In this document: positions 30,941 to 41,035 of the stretch, in pieces
How the letters are laid out: each line of letters opens with the position of its first letter
Position numbering within the stretch: position 1 is the stretch's first letter
Assembly (NCBI GenBank): GCA_963575745.1
Contig: CAUYUJ010008069.1
Span: forward strand, 1 to 47,500
Direction of reading: 5' to 3'
Origin: Prorocentrum cordatum
Taxonomy: Eukaryota > Sar > Dinophyceae > Prorocentrales > Prorocentraceae
DNA: 47,500 nucleotides
The notes under the pieces: generated by a model
Databases searched by the model: none
The model's input: the letters and a program-made list of their open reading frames with translations, nothing else
Told to the model about the DNA's origin: nothing
Translations under genes and position numbers: made by a program

Positions 30941-32300
30941 GGGTCACGGCCACGACGGCAGGCTCCACGGCGCCAGTTGGGACACCTGCTGCTTCTGCGG
31001 GGCAGCCTGCTGCATCGACACCTGCGGGGCTACCTGCTGATGACGCATGGCTCAGGCACATTGGGAGATCCGACGCGCCATGTGGCAGAACGCGTGGAAA
31101 CCCACGCCAGCGCTATATCCGAGCGTGACGTGCTGCATGCGGTGCTGATGGTCAACGCGGGAGGCCAGAACGCAGCGCGTGCCGATTAGGACACCTGTGC
31201 TAACGTGCCACTTACGCAAGAGTACCCCCTTCGGCATATTGCCCTTCTGATTGGATTTTCCAGCATTGCCCAATCACAGAGGAAGAGAACAAGGCGCACA
31301 TGAACGCATTTACCTTTTATGGCGAGGGACCCGTGGATATTGAACCAAAGGCGCCGGAAGGGCATGCGCGGCGCAATGTTGCCCACTGTGCCGGGCATGT
31401 TCGGCGACCGACATAAGTTAGCCCTAGCAGCAAACAGTGGGGCCATATTGATGGGGCGTTGCTTTCATTGCTGGGCGTCGGTAGCAACGCAATAATCATT
31501 GGTTTGAAAACTGCGCAGACATTTGAGCGAGTCTCACGCTCGCACGGTCACGACATCAAGAAACTGAAACTAGACAAACCATTATGCGTGACCGGAGTGG
31601 GCCAAGGAGCCACAGTGTGCAGGACATCGTGTCATTGCAAAATCGTTTGCACGTGCAACGGAGACTCCGCGGGGAAACCCGCTGTCGCGAGGCTAGACAC
31701 CAACGCAGGCAACGGGCCCGAGGGGTCTGGCGAGACTTTGCCCGAAATCCCGGGGCTGAGGAGCACGGCGAACACGCGGGCCACCTGGATCCTTGAAAAG
31801 GGGAACGACGAGATGGCCACCCCAGGTACGGACATGCACAGGTTCCTCCTTGGCAAGGGCGCTAGGGTGCTTGATCTCGTAAGGACACGGACACCATCAG
31901 GACACCTGGCGATCAAAGTTGATGAGCACGGCGTAGCAGCAGAGGCCGATGGGTCAATGCGAGAAGCGCCCGCGCCCATCAAGGAGACCGCAGACATGGG
32001 GCCGATTACGGGGCAACCTGCTTGATGCAGCGCGGGGCCGCCTGCTCCCTTGGACGCCCGTGCATGCATGATGTCCCAGGGCGCCAAGGGCATCAACCAC
32101 GCCATCGATGAGGATGGATTTGCATATATGCGACTCAGTCCATGGTGGACAACCTTTGAAGACCTGCTGGCGCAGCATTACTTCATATAGTGGCAAACCC
32201 GCGCCCGCGGACCGGGACTTCGCCGTGGAGAACCTGCAGGCGAAGGTCTATCAGGCCATATACAAAGAGGGCAGCAAGTGGAGAAAGCCAATTTTGACTT
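30941..32300 (+). pseudogene. Retropepsin-like protease region of the second copia element (catalytic motif lost)
   Basis: A linker with AGQPAASTPAGLPADD (two mini-palindromes) leads to the 31459-32025 frame. There, KLKLDKPLCVTGVGQGA, ETLPEIPGLRSTANTRATW and TPSGHLAIKVDEH match, in order and spacing, the protease region of dinoflagellate copia proteins (PL.V.GVG.G, LPALLGLRSM, SGHL.I..D). Where the catalytic Asp (VDPGAW or DTG) would stand, the sequence is LLSLLGVGSNAI, so Asp is gone. An AGKPA mini-palindrome (31669) lies inside the domain. The element fades at about 32290, after VENLQAKVYQAIYKEGSKW. Confidence 0.55.
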
Positions 32301-32960
32301 CCACGCTGATTTCTTCCGAGTGACTTCTTCCGAACGACTTCTTCCGGGCCACTTCTTCCGGGGGACCTCTTCCGGGCCACTTTTTCCGACGGCGATTTCT
32401 CCCGCGACGATTTTTCCCGGGCGACTCCTCCCGCGCCAGTTCTTCCAGGCGACTTCTCCCGGGCGATTTTTTCCGGGCGGCCTTTTTTCCCCCGCCTCGT
32501 CGCGCGCCCTCTACCTCCCCCTACTCCTTGATTTGTTCCTCCTTCCCCCTCGATCTGCTCCGCGACGGTCTCTTCCTAGAACGGTCTCTTCCTGGCGCGG
32601 TTTCCGGGCAACTTCACCCGGGCGACTTCTTCCGAATAGTTTCTCCCGGGCGAGTTATTCGGGGCCTGTTCTTCCGGGCGACTTCTCCCGGGCGGCTTCT
32701 TCCGGGGAGATTTTCCAGTCGAGCTCGTCCGAAGGCGTCTCATTCCGGGGTTTCTTAGTTTTCCGGAGCGATTTCTTCCGGAAGAGCTCTTCCGAATTCC
32801 GCCGTTTGGCGACGATGTTTTTGGGCGACTCTTTTTGGGCGAGCCCTTCCGGAAGAGTTCTTCCGGGGGACTTCTTCCGAGGGCGATTTCTTCCGGGGCG
32901 CTTTCTTGTGGCCCTTTCTTCCAGGTGATTTCTTTTGGGCGACTGTTTCCAAGGGTGGGT
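32300..32960. repeat. 14-bp degenerate tandem repeat (CTTCTTCCGGGCGA)
   Basis: Units such as CTTCTTCCGAACGA, CTTCTTCCGGGCCA and CTTCTTCCGGGGGA run head to tail from 32325 and become more diverged to about 32960. The open frame 32278-32928 (Phe/Ser/Gly/Arg/Leu-rich) is an artefact. Confidence 0.9.
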
Positions 32961-33398
32961 TTTGCCGATGCGACTTCTGCCGGCCCCCTCCTCGCTCCTC
33001 TTCCTCCTCCCCCCTTCGCCCCCCGCTCTTCCCCCCAGGCCTCCTATTCTCCTCTCATCCTTCCTCGCCCTTCACTCCTCCTCCTGCTTGTTGCCGCTTC
33101 TCCCTTTTCTTCCCTCCCTCTTCCTGCCTCCTCCATCTTCCCTCCCGCGTCTCGCCTCCTCCTGTTGTTCGGGGTCCACGCAGGCTAACGCATGCAGGGT
33201 GCTTGTTGGGAAAAGTGTGCACGCGTGCACGCGTGCAGTAGCGCTTCTCTGTATACGCGCGCGGATGGCTCTCGCGCGGGGCCGCGGATTCCGCCCGGGG
33301 AAGTGGGCGCGCCTGGCCATGCTGCCTGCCGCGCTCCGGCGTTCTGGCGCCGTCGCGGGCCCGCGGCGAAAGGGTGCCGGGGTCTCCGCGGGAGGCCA
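32961..33398. other. Pyrimidine-rich then GC-rich spacer
   Basis: About 32980-33170 is strongly C/T-rich on the plus strand. The rest is GC-rich with CGCGTG repeats at about 33220-33235. No gene is recognised. Confidence 0.5.
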
Positions 33399-33443
<45 letters not shown>

Positions 33444-33456
33444 AACGACGACGACG
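33399..33456. repeat. (GAC)n trinucleotide repeat
   Basis: About 19 units with one AAC interruption. Confidence 0.95.
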
Positions 33457-33699
33457 CCCAGAATGCAGGAGCACGGCGGCCGGCGTGATCAGGGCCCGAC
33501 GCACCGCGCTCGGGGGGCGATCGGCTACAAGCTCAGTCCCCAAATCGGCGCCAAAAAGCGCGGCAGGCGCTCGGGATCTGCGGAGGGGCCACAGCCCACT
33601 GCTCCGGAAATTGCGGATGGGCCCACTGCCGTACGGAGTCGCAGAAATGTCAGCAAGTCCGGGCGCGCATTCTCCCTTCCCTGTCCCTCCCTTCTCTCT

Positions 33700-33814
<115 letters not shown>

Positions 33815-33954
33815 GTCTCGGCTCGAGAGTGCTCTGCACTCAGACCGCAGCTACGACGCGAAGCGCCCCGCCTCGGAGTCAGACTCCCAGGCCTCGCGAG
33901 ACCGGAGGGGTCCCAGCAGGACCCTACTGATTCGCGTCACCTCTCCGCACCAGA

Positions 33955-36540
33955 GTGCCCGCAGCAATGGCCCCCAAGAAGCCGGAGCGCCGTCACTCTT
34001 CAAAGCAGCCTCCGAGCTCCCGCCCCGCGCGCCCTGCTGCTGAAGGGTCCCTCCTTCAACGCAAGCAGGACTGCATCGCAGCGTTCAGGCAAGCGGGGTC
34101 TGACCGCCCCACGGCCGCCTATAACGGGCTAGCCGAACTGAACGCGGACGAGCTCCAGGCAAAGTACGACATGCACAAGTCCAACACGAAGAAGCTTGGC
34201 AGCGCCCTTATCCGCATGTGCGCCGCCAACCAGATCAGCTACACGCTCGACCACTACCAGCGCAGCAAGCCTAAGCGCACTGGCGGTGACACATCGCACC
34301 CACCATCGGGCTCCGCACGTCTTCAGGCTGCGGACACCCAATTCATCGCCTTGGACCCTGCCTTTTGGAAGGTCCCTGTTCTTGCCGAACCCACCTCGCC
34401 TGACGACGGCAAGACGTACAAGCCCAGCATCAGCCTCCACGACTTCGAGAGTGGCGAACGGCTGCTGCAACACCACCTCGGGCAGGGCAAGCGAGCCACG
34501 GGCCAGCTCGCGATTGCTGTCATGGGCCCGAAAAACGACAACTACGTCGGTACCGAGCTCGCCGTCCCCGTCCTGAAGCGCCACCCCAAGGCGCCCAAAG
34601 TGGTCCACACGCACGTCCCCGTGATCGTGTACCAGCTGGGCACCAAGGAGGTCGCCTGCACGGAAAAGGTAGCCGTCGCCACCATCGACCCCGCCGACCA
34701 CGTCTGCTGGATTCGGGCGACCATACACGAGACCGAGGCCATTGCCGCAGTCCCCTCCATGCACCAGGCCTTCGAGGACCAGTTCTCGGGAGGTGCCCCC
34801 GTGAACGGTGGTCCACGCGCCAAGGGCCCTTTTCGAGGCGACTCCGCTCCACAGGACAAGGCGCGCCAAAAGCACAAGGAGTCCAAGAAAGACGCTCGCC
34901 GCCAGGAGCTCGATGGCCAGCTCCAGGACACCTTCAAGGCCCTCTTCCACGGCAACTTTAAAGCCGTCACCATCCTCGAACCCTGCAAAAGCCTAGGCAG
35001 GTTTGGATCGGGCGTCGGAAAGAGGTCCCTGGCTGCCACCTTCGGCGTCAGTCTCCAAGCGGTCGACAAGGTCCTGGCGGGATCAGGGCAACTCGGTGCC
35101 ACCTACGACCTCAGCAACGTAGGTGCAGACGAGCCCACCGCCGACAAGTATCAGACCGTGTGGTTCCCTGAGGACCAGCCCATCACGATGGCAGACGCGT
35201 TCCAGAAGTCGGTGGAGCTCAAGGCCCTGGGAGTCGTCAGGCACGGCAAGTCAGGCCTGCTGGGGATCCGTGTTCCGCGGGGGTCTGACGTCGCCAAGGC
35301 CGCTGCTGTCAGCATCCGCGGCTGCGAGGCCACCCTCGCCAAGACGCGCTACCGCATCACTGGCATTGCGTCACGCCACGCCACGCTGACCCAGCTCGCC
35401 AAGACTCTCACGGGCCCGTCCGTCAAATGGGACTGTGAGGTCTACCACACCGCCTGGGACCCAGCCACTGCGGCCCAGTTTGCCCTAGTGCGCGCCCATC
35501 GGCCCCCACTCACCTATACGGTGCAGGTCGCGGGGTGCTCCATCCCGTGGAGCATCGCCGAGGCCCCGCTGGCTGAGGTGGCGCCGAAGCGGGACAACGT
35601 TACCATCGTCACGCCTACCACCATCACAGAGCCTGCGACGCCGCCAGCCGGTGGTGGCGGCTTCAGCCCCGCCACCGGCACACTCCTCACCAAAGCGGCC
35701 CAGAGCCCCTACCTCCACGACCTCATGACTGCCACGCCCAAAGGCAAGGGCGTCGCACCGCTCCTGACCCCCAAGGAGGAGCCTTTAGCCAAGCGCCACC
35801 GCTCCTCCAGCGGGAAACGTGACGCCACGCCGCCCGCAAGGCCACCCCGCGCCCCAGGCCGCAGCTCTTCTGCGCCCCCTCACGGCACGGACGGAGCCGC
35901 TGAACCGACGGCCGCCCCAGGACCAGGTGGCCACGACCCCTGGCTTGGCACGGCGGCGGCGGAAGGAGGGGGCCACACCGAAGGCGCCGCTGCCACAGCC
36001 GCCGAAGTACCAGGTGACGTCGTTGACGTCGAGATCCTCTCATCAGGCGATGAATACAGCGAGGCCTCCCACGAACTCAACACCTTCGGCGAGCGCTTCG
36101 CATCGGCCTCTAAACCGCCCGATGCTGCCACGACCCGCATCCAGCACATGGAACAGCAGCACGAGCTACTAGCCACCACGGTGGATAACATGCAGATGCA
36201 GCTTGCGGGCGTTCTCTCCTCCCAGGCCACACTCACGGAGCACGTTTCAGGGCTGGAACGGGGGCTTGCCACCGTCGTCACCCAGCAACAGACGGCAACC
36301 GCCGACGCCGCTGCACTGCGCGGCGACATCCAGACCCTCCTCGGGCACCTCACGGGAGGCACCATCCACCTGCCACAAGCGGCCACTCTGGAAGCTAAGA
36401 AGGAGGAAGCCGCAGCGGCCGCCGAGCCCGCGGCAGCCTGCAGTGCGACCGACCAGCCAGGCCAGGCCACCCCAGGGACGGGGCCCCCAGGGGCCGACAA
36501 AGGCAAGGACAAGGGTCGGGCCACCCAGGACCCGTATTGA
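33955..36540 (+). CDS. LINE ORF1 protein (861 aa, RNA-binding/chaperone-type)
   Basis: Intact frame with C-ending codons. It starts at MPAAMAPKKPERRHSSK, a basic N-terminus; a second ATG four codons on (33967) is equally possible. At about residues 465-530, RYRITGIASRHATLTQLAKT, VKWDCEVYHTAW and LVRAHRPP follow the RRM-like pattern seen in LINE ORF1 proteins (Y.I.GI...L...L..W...A..PP). Residues about 725-800 (MEQQHELLATTVDNMQMQL onward) form a heptad-like coiled coil, probably for multimerisation. The tail is Ala/Lys/Pro/Gly-rich. By analogy with L1 ORF1p it would bind element RNA; that is inference. GGCGGCTTCAGCCCCG at 35656-35671 encodes GGGFSPA in a flexible linker. Confidence 0.7.
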   Translation: MPAAMAPKKPERRHSSKQPPSSRPARPAAEGSLLQRKQDCIAAFRQAGSDRPTAAYNGLAELNADELQAKYDMHKSNTKKLGSALIRMCAANQISYTLDHYQRSKPKRTGGDTSHPPSGSARLQAADTQFIALDPAFWKVPVLAEPTSPDDGKTYKPSISLHDFESGERLLQHHLGQGKRATGQLAIAVMGPKNDNYVGTELAVPVLKRHPKAPKVVHTHVPVIVYQLGTKEVACTEKVAVATIDPADHVCWIRATIHETEAIAAVPSMHQAFEDQFSGGAPVNGGPRAKGPFRGDSAPQDKARQKHKESKKDARRQELDGQLQDTFKALFHGNFKAVTILEPCKSLGRFGSGVGKRSLAATFGVSLQAVDKVLAGSGQLGATYDLSNVGADEPTADKYQTVWFPEDQPITMADAFQKSVELKALGVVRHGKSGLLGIRVPRGSDVAKAAAVSIRGCEATLAKTRYRITGIASRHATLTQLAKTLTGPSVKWDCEVYHTAWDPATAAQFALVRAHRPPLTYTVQVAGCSIPWSIAEAPLAEVAPKRDNVTIVTPTTITEPATPPAGGGGFSPATGTLLTKAAQSPYLHDLMTATPKGKGVAPLLTPKEEPLAKRHRSSSGKRDATPPARPPRAPGRSSSAPPHGTDGAAEPTAAPGPGGHDPWLGTAAAEGGGHTEGAAATAAEVPGDVVDVEILSSGDEYSEASHELNTFGERFASASKPPDAATTRIQHMEQQHELLATTVDNMQMQLAGVLSSQATLTEHVSGLERGLATVVTQQQTATADAAALRGDIQTLLGHLTGGTIHLPQAATLEAKKEEAAAAAEPAAACSATDQPGQATPGTGPPGADKGKDKGRATQDPY

Positions 36541-36801
36541 AGGTGCCTCAGAGAGCCCGCCTCAGCCCTCCGAGGAAGCGCCTTCAGAGGCACCGCTCCC
36601 CTCTTCGCGTCGTATCTCTTTCTTGTTACCTCATGTCTGTTTTGGCAGCAGCACGCGCAAGCTCTCTGGTGTAGGGACACCCGTAGTCTTGCAGGGGGCG
36701 TGATTGTAGCGATGTACATGAGCATTCAGGGGTGTATGAGGACGTGTGCTGCCACGCAGCTTTCGGCTCATCGCTCGCGCCGCCCGCCAGGCCTCGCCAT
36801 C
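36541..36801 (+). other. Spacer between ORF1 and the next coding region
   Basis: No stop-free conserved frame. It contains GCGCCTTCAGAGGC at about 36578, loosely like the 16-base motif. Confidence 0.4.
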
Positions 36802-38424
36802 ATGCGGCGCCTCGCCTGCGGCCTGGCCCTCCCCTCGCTGGCTGGAGCACACCCGTCTTCAGGCGGTGCGCCCCAGCACGGAGGAGAGGCTTTCCTGCGA
36901 CATGCGGAGCGTAGGACGTTCTTCTACCTTTACGATGACAGCATCTACAAATACGATCACAGCGCCATTTTGGACCCGATCGTGAACAGCACCGCCGCCG
37001 CTGGTCCGTGCGGCACCGGGCTGCTGGGCGCCCCCGCGAGCGCCTGGCCTGAACAGCACCAGGGGCCCTGCCCCACGCGCTGCCCCCCTGGGACTTCGAC
37101 GGCTACTACTATGCCTACGCCGAGTACCAGCACGTCTCCTACGAGCACGCCCTCGTCAACTACGACACATGCATCGCAGTCGACCGCCGATTTTGCCGCA
37201 GCTGAGCTGACTCCTGCGTCCTCCGGCCACGCCTCGCACCGCATGCAAGTTCAGCTACGAGGGCTACCATCACTCAATACGACGCCTGCGGTCGACCGTC
37301 GTGCAGCATATCCTCGATGGCACCCTGTCTTCAGCTTGTCCTCGACCGTCGTGCAGCATATCCTCGACAGGGCCGCTGGCAAGGCCCAGGCACGCAGTGG
37401 CGGCTTCAGCCCCGCTGCAGTGCCCTGGCTGCCACCGCCCCCGCATGAGCAACGCACGCCGCGCACGACCACCTGCGAGAGTTACCACCGACCACGACGC
37501 CTGCCGCCGTACGTCGCACCGTGTACCCTCCAGAGTGTCGCACCCCCACAGCGTGCCGACCTGACAGCTTCGACATTACTGACAGCGGTGGGCCGTGCCA
37601 CGCTGGAAACCACGCCGCTGAGCCAGCGCCGCAGACGGCTCCACCGTGGCCCCCACAGACCACAGGCGCCTCGCTGCGAGCCATCTGGCTCCTCGTGCCC
37701 TACCTGTGCATCACCGTGGAGCCCAACACGCTATGTGGGCTGCTAATTATGGCCGTGCTTAGCACCCACGCACACGGCCTGACTACCAGCAACACAGCGA
37801 GTCCCGCTTCCCCTCTGTGCGCCAGGGGTGAACCTGATGAGGACCCCGCCTTCTGGCACCTGATGAACATCCGAGCACGGCTCATCCCGTGCGCCGCGGC
37901 GTGGGCACCAGGTGAGGACCATCAGGACGTTTACTGGGCATGGCTCGAGGACTGCGTCCCGCACGTCCTGGCGACGCTCCATCTGCCACAGTACGACCAC
38001 CTTTTCCAGGAGGACTCCGCGGAGAAAAACGACGCCCTGCGACACCGCACCGCGGTCGACATGTGCGAGGATATCTGGCACAGAGCGGGCCCCGACAGAC
38101 AGCGCACCAACCGCAACCTCACTCGTATTCAGGGCAGCCACGAGTACCCCACCCGCTACCTTGGCCTCCTTCTGGAATACCAGCGCGCTCGTGCCCAGCT
38201 CGTCGGCCCTGAGGCTTTCGCGGCACCACTGCCGCCATACCTCTCACGGGCCCACGCCTTGCTGCCAAGAGGCCTCCCTCCGCCCGACCAAGACGCCCTG
38301 GCGCATCTCGTGGATGCGATCCCGCACCACCCGCCAGACCTGCAGCCGCTTGTCGAGGCGGAGCTCGCCGCGGCACCGATGGAACCGCTAAACCTACCAC
38401 CCCCGCTGGCCCCCCCGCCCAAAA
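36802..38424 (+). pseudogene. N-terminal part of LINE second coding region, membrane segments, frame-shifted
   Basis: From ATG 36802 the frame begins MRRLACGLALPSLAGA, signal-peptide-like, then RRTFFYLYDDSIYKYDHSAI. Near 37062 it shifts to another frame reading PPWDFDGYYYAYAEYQHV and ALVNYDTCIAVD. That frame has stops at about 37203 and 37443, then opens (37446 onward) with a hydrophobic stretch (AIWLLVPYLCITV, LCGLLIMAVLS) at about 37675-37770 and a globular part (WAWLEDCVPHVLATLHLPQY). A 7-C run at 38410-38416 lies where the frame seems to pass to the next feature. Stops may be mutations or may mean the true start is at 37521. No family is recognised. Confidence 0.45.
37292..37367. repeat. 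26-bp direct repeat, 50 bp apart
   Basis: A 26-base segment starting TCGACCGTCGTGCAGC and ending TATCCTCGA occurs at 37292-37317 and exactly again at 37342-37367. The 50-bp offset is not a multiple of three, so a duplication here would shift the frame, in a region where the frame is already disturbed. Confidence 0.9.
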
Positions 38425-41035
38425 CGCCACGTGTGACCAGCCCGCGGCCGACGCTGAACCGCTTCTGCTCCAGCACGCAGCTGCCAGCGATATCAGCAAC
38501 ATATCCCTGGACTCGTTCCACGTGTCGGACGATAGCCAGAACGACTCCATCCACGACACGGAAACCCAGGACCCCGACGGCACGCCACCGCCAAGTGACG
38601 CTGCCCAGCGCGACCGTGACAGCGATCCCCACACAGGGCGCTCCCGGTCGCGCAGCAGTGCGCCCAACAACTCGGCCCAGGCCGACCCCAGCGCACAGCT
38701 CAGCGACGCCGAAGGTGCCACCGTCGCCGACGAGCCAGGCCATGCCACCGCACCGCCAGCTCCCACCAGCCCGCGCAGTGGCGGCTTCAGCCCCGCTGCA
38801 GCACTGGCTGGACCTGGGCGTCTTCAGACCTCAGGTGGCAGGACCCCGTCCCGCACCCTTGTCCGCCGAGCTAACTCGACTGACTCCAACTCCAGCCCCG
38901 TCGACCACTGGCAGGCTGGCCTCGACAACGATCCCATCGAGGACGCGGACCCCGACGCCAGCGGCTCCCATGAGGCCCCGCACAGCGCAGCGGCCTCTCG
39001 ACGCTGCGGCTGTCTCATCTGCCTCTTCGTGGTCACGTACGCCATCTTGGTAGCCATGCCGTACCAGGACCAGATCGACGGGTACCTGCCGACACCGAGC
39101 CGAGACCCCAGCTACCGGCAGCGACGACGCCGTGAAGCTGCGGCACCAGGCCCATCCGTGTCCACTACGCCCCGACGCACAATAGCATACGACGCCGCGC
39201 CCGCCTTGTGGGGTCTTCTCAAGTGGACCAGCGCCAAACTCAGAGACATTGTCTCGGGCGGAGCCAGCGCAGTCGGGTCTGGCCTCTGGGGCGCCCTGAA
39301 ATGGGCCAGCGGCAAACTCGGAGCTATCGCCACAGGCGGAGTGGTTTGCGGTCTCCTCCTGGTCGGCGCCAAACTTCTCGCTCAAGGAGCCGTCGGACAC
39401 GTAGGAGCCCGCATCTGTGCGCGCGTCCTGGACTCACCCACGGCCCAGTGGTGCCTCCGCTGTTGCCAACCGATCAGGAGCCCGCGCGATGAGGCCCCAC
39501 ACACGCTTCCGCGCACGCATCCCGACGACCCCGAGAGCCAGCACGTGCATCCCCTTCGACACCCGCTGCTACAGGAACACTACGCCGCTGCAGTTGCCGC
39601 CGCAGTCGCCGATGTCACCACCGCCACCACCGCCGCCATCGTTGAAGTCACTGCCGCGGTATCGCGAGCCTCGTCTGTCACGCCACGGTCGACCAGCCCG
39701 TCCCCGCGAGACGGCCCCACAAGCGGCGCGGCCTCTGGCAACCCGCCGACTCACGAAGCCGCCGCAGCTCAGGCCACCGACGCCGAGGCAAGTGAAGCAC
39801 GTGAGCGCACCCTCGACGGCGACGGCGTGCACGGAGCGCCCGACGACGAAGCGGATGCAAGCAACGCCCGTGGTTCCTCTTCCGACATGGACACCCAACC
39901 ACCACGACGGCGAGCACGCCACGCATCACCCGCCAGGCCCCAGGCGCCTTCAGGCCCTGGTACGCCCCACCCAGCCCTCTGGCCACCGACGCGCAACTTA
40001 CGCAGCACCATCCAGCGCGACCCAGCGGTCCCCGTGCCGCCGACGAGCATCCTCACCTCCCTGTACCAGAACGGCTTTGCGCTTGGTAACAGTGGCGTGA
40101 CTACGGAGGACATCGAAGACGCCCTGCGACTCTACGACCATCCTCGATTCACCCATGACCCAACGCTCCAAGCGTTGGCGCCGTGGACTGACATCATGCA
40201 GAGGCCCCCGAACCGACTCATTTGGGTACTGGAAGACTCGGGCGGGAACTCAGGCGAGACGATCTTCCCCTACCTCACGTGGGACCTCCGTGCTCCTACC
40301 ACTGACACGCCCACGGTCTTCTGGCACGGGACCCGCGGCGACCTTGCGGCCCGTCTCGCTTTCAACGGAGGTCACCTCCTGCCGGGCCCCCGCCGTGAAG
40401 CGAAGGGCCGAACCGCCACAAATGTCGGCCGCACGTACGTGGGTGTGCACCCGTCGCTGGCCGCGTGGTACGCGGTGCCGCCTCACCCGCCCCGCAGCCT
40501 CGAAGACGACACCCTCGCCTGGGGACCCATCGCGCTCTGGATGTGCGAGGCTACCAAACCGCCGCGCGGTGAGAACTGGCACAACTTCGTGAACGGGGAG
40601 GCTCACGGAGCGCGCCTCATCTACCCACGGGTCCTGGGCCTCCTCATCCGCATGGACTGGTGTGCCCCCACCGAAGCTGCCTCCAGGTGCCGTGCCCTCC
40701 CGCACACCTGTGGCATGGGCGACTGCACGCACGCCCTCCACATTGCCGGCTTCGATCACCCAGACCTCCGCGAGGCGGCTGAAGCCCGCGACCAGGAGGC
40801 AAAGATCTGGCGCCGGCTGGACACCGCGGCAGCGTGGCCACCGCCGCAGGCACTATACTCGCCAGAGGCAGCGCGAGCATGGGCTACACAGCACTACGAC
40901 ACCGAAGCAGCCACCAGGGCCGACCCCAACCAGCCCCGTCCGCGTGCCTCGCTTCGCAAGCTCCAGCTGGACCCGCAGCCACTGATCGACCTGGTGTACA
41001 CTGGCGCAGGCTGTACCCGAGCGGTGGCAGTCTGA
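38425..41035 (+). CDS. LINE-encoded protein with membrane helices and ADP-ribosyltransferase (PARP)-like domain
   Basis: One frame is open from upstream of 38425 to TGA 41035; the first ATG is 38522. Numbering from there: acidic Ser/Asp-rich start; hydrophobic helix at about 160-182 (CLICLFVVTYAILVAM); a 26-residue internal repeat (LLKWTSAKL and ALKWASGKL, 78 bp apart at 39209 and 39287); second hydrophobic segment at about 268-290 (GVVCGLLLVGAKLLA); long Ala/Ser/Pro linker. Then comes VFWHGTRGDLAARLAFNGG at about 599-617, with TYVGVHPSLAAWYAVP about 20 residues further on. HGT followed by Y...S..YA is the arrangement of the PARP/ART NAD-binding core (H-Y-x). Catalysis is not shown. It overlaps the next frame by about 50 bp. 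Confidence 0.55.

Larger units (their letters stand above)
25389..32045 (+). repeat. Mini-palindrome family in the second copia element (about 20 copies)
   Basis: Start positions of 14-base copies: 25389, 25560, 26234, 26303, 26397, 26714, 27328, 27711, 27738, 28281, 28314, 28932, 29606, 29756, 30528, 30997, 31024, 31669, 32008 and 32032. Weaker ones are at 26381, 26425, 27672, 27933 and 30976. Perfect examples are GCAGGGCAACCTGC (25389), GCGGGGAAGCCCGC (27738), GCGGGGGCACCCGC (28281, 28932), GCGGGGCAACCCGC (29756) and GCGGGGAAACCCGC (31669). Loops are mostly GCAA, GAAA, GGCA, GAAG and GGAA. Most encode AGQPA, AGKPA or AGAPA in the surrounding frame. Confidence 0.75.
24042..32300 (+). mobile_element. 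Second degenerate copia-type retrotransposon, 5' half (LTR-like repeat, gag, RING, protease)
   Basis: The order is LTR-like repeat, candidate primer-binding site, Gag with zinc knuckle, linker, RING-H2 and protease. All parts are broken by stops and frame changes. It ends near 32300, where a 14-bp satellite begins. No integrase or RT follows. Shared LTR-like repeat and shared AGxPA mini-palindromes tie it to the element at 1-6792. Confidence 0.75.

Noticed and set aside
32278-32928. 216-codon open frame rich in Phe, Ser, Gly and Arg
   Set aside because: It runs through a 14-bp tandem repeat and has no domain.
37521-39053. 510-codon frame as a single gene
   Set aside because: Only the part to about 38420 looks like protein. 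Afterwards the neighbouring frame carries the coherent sequence.
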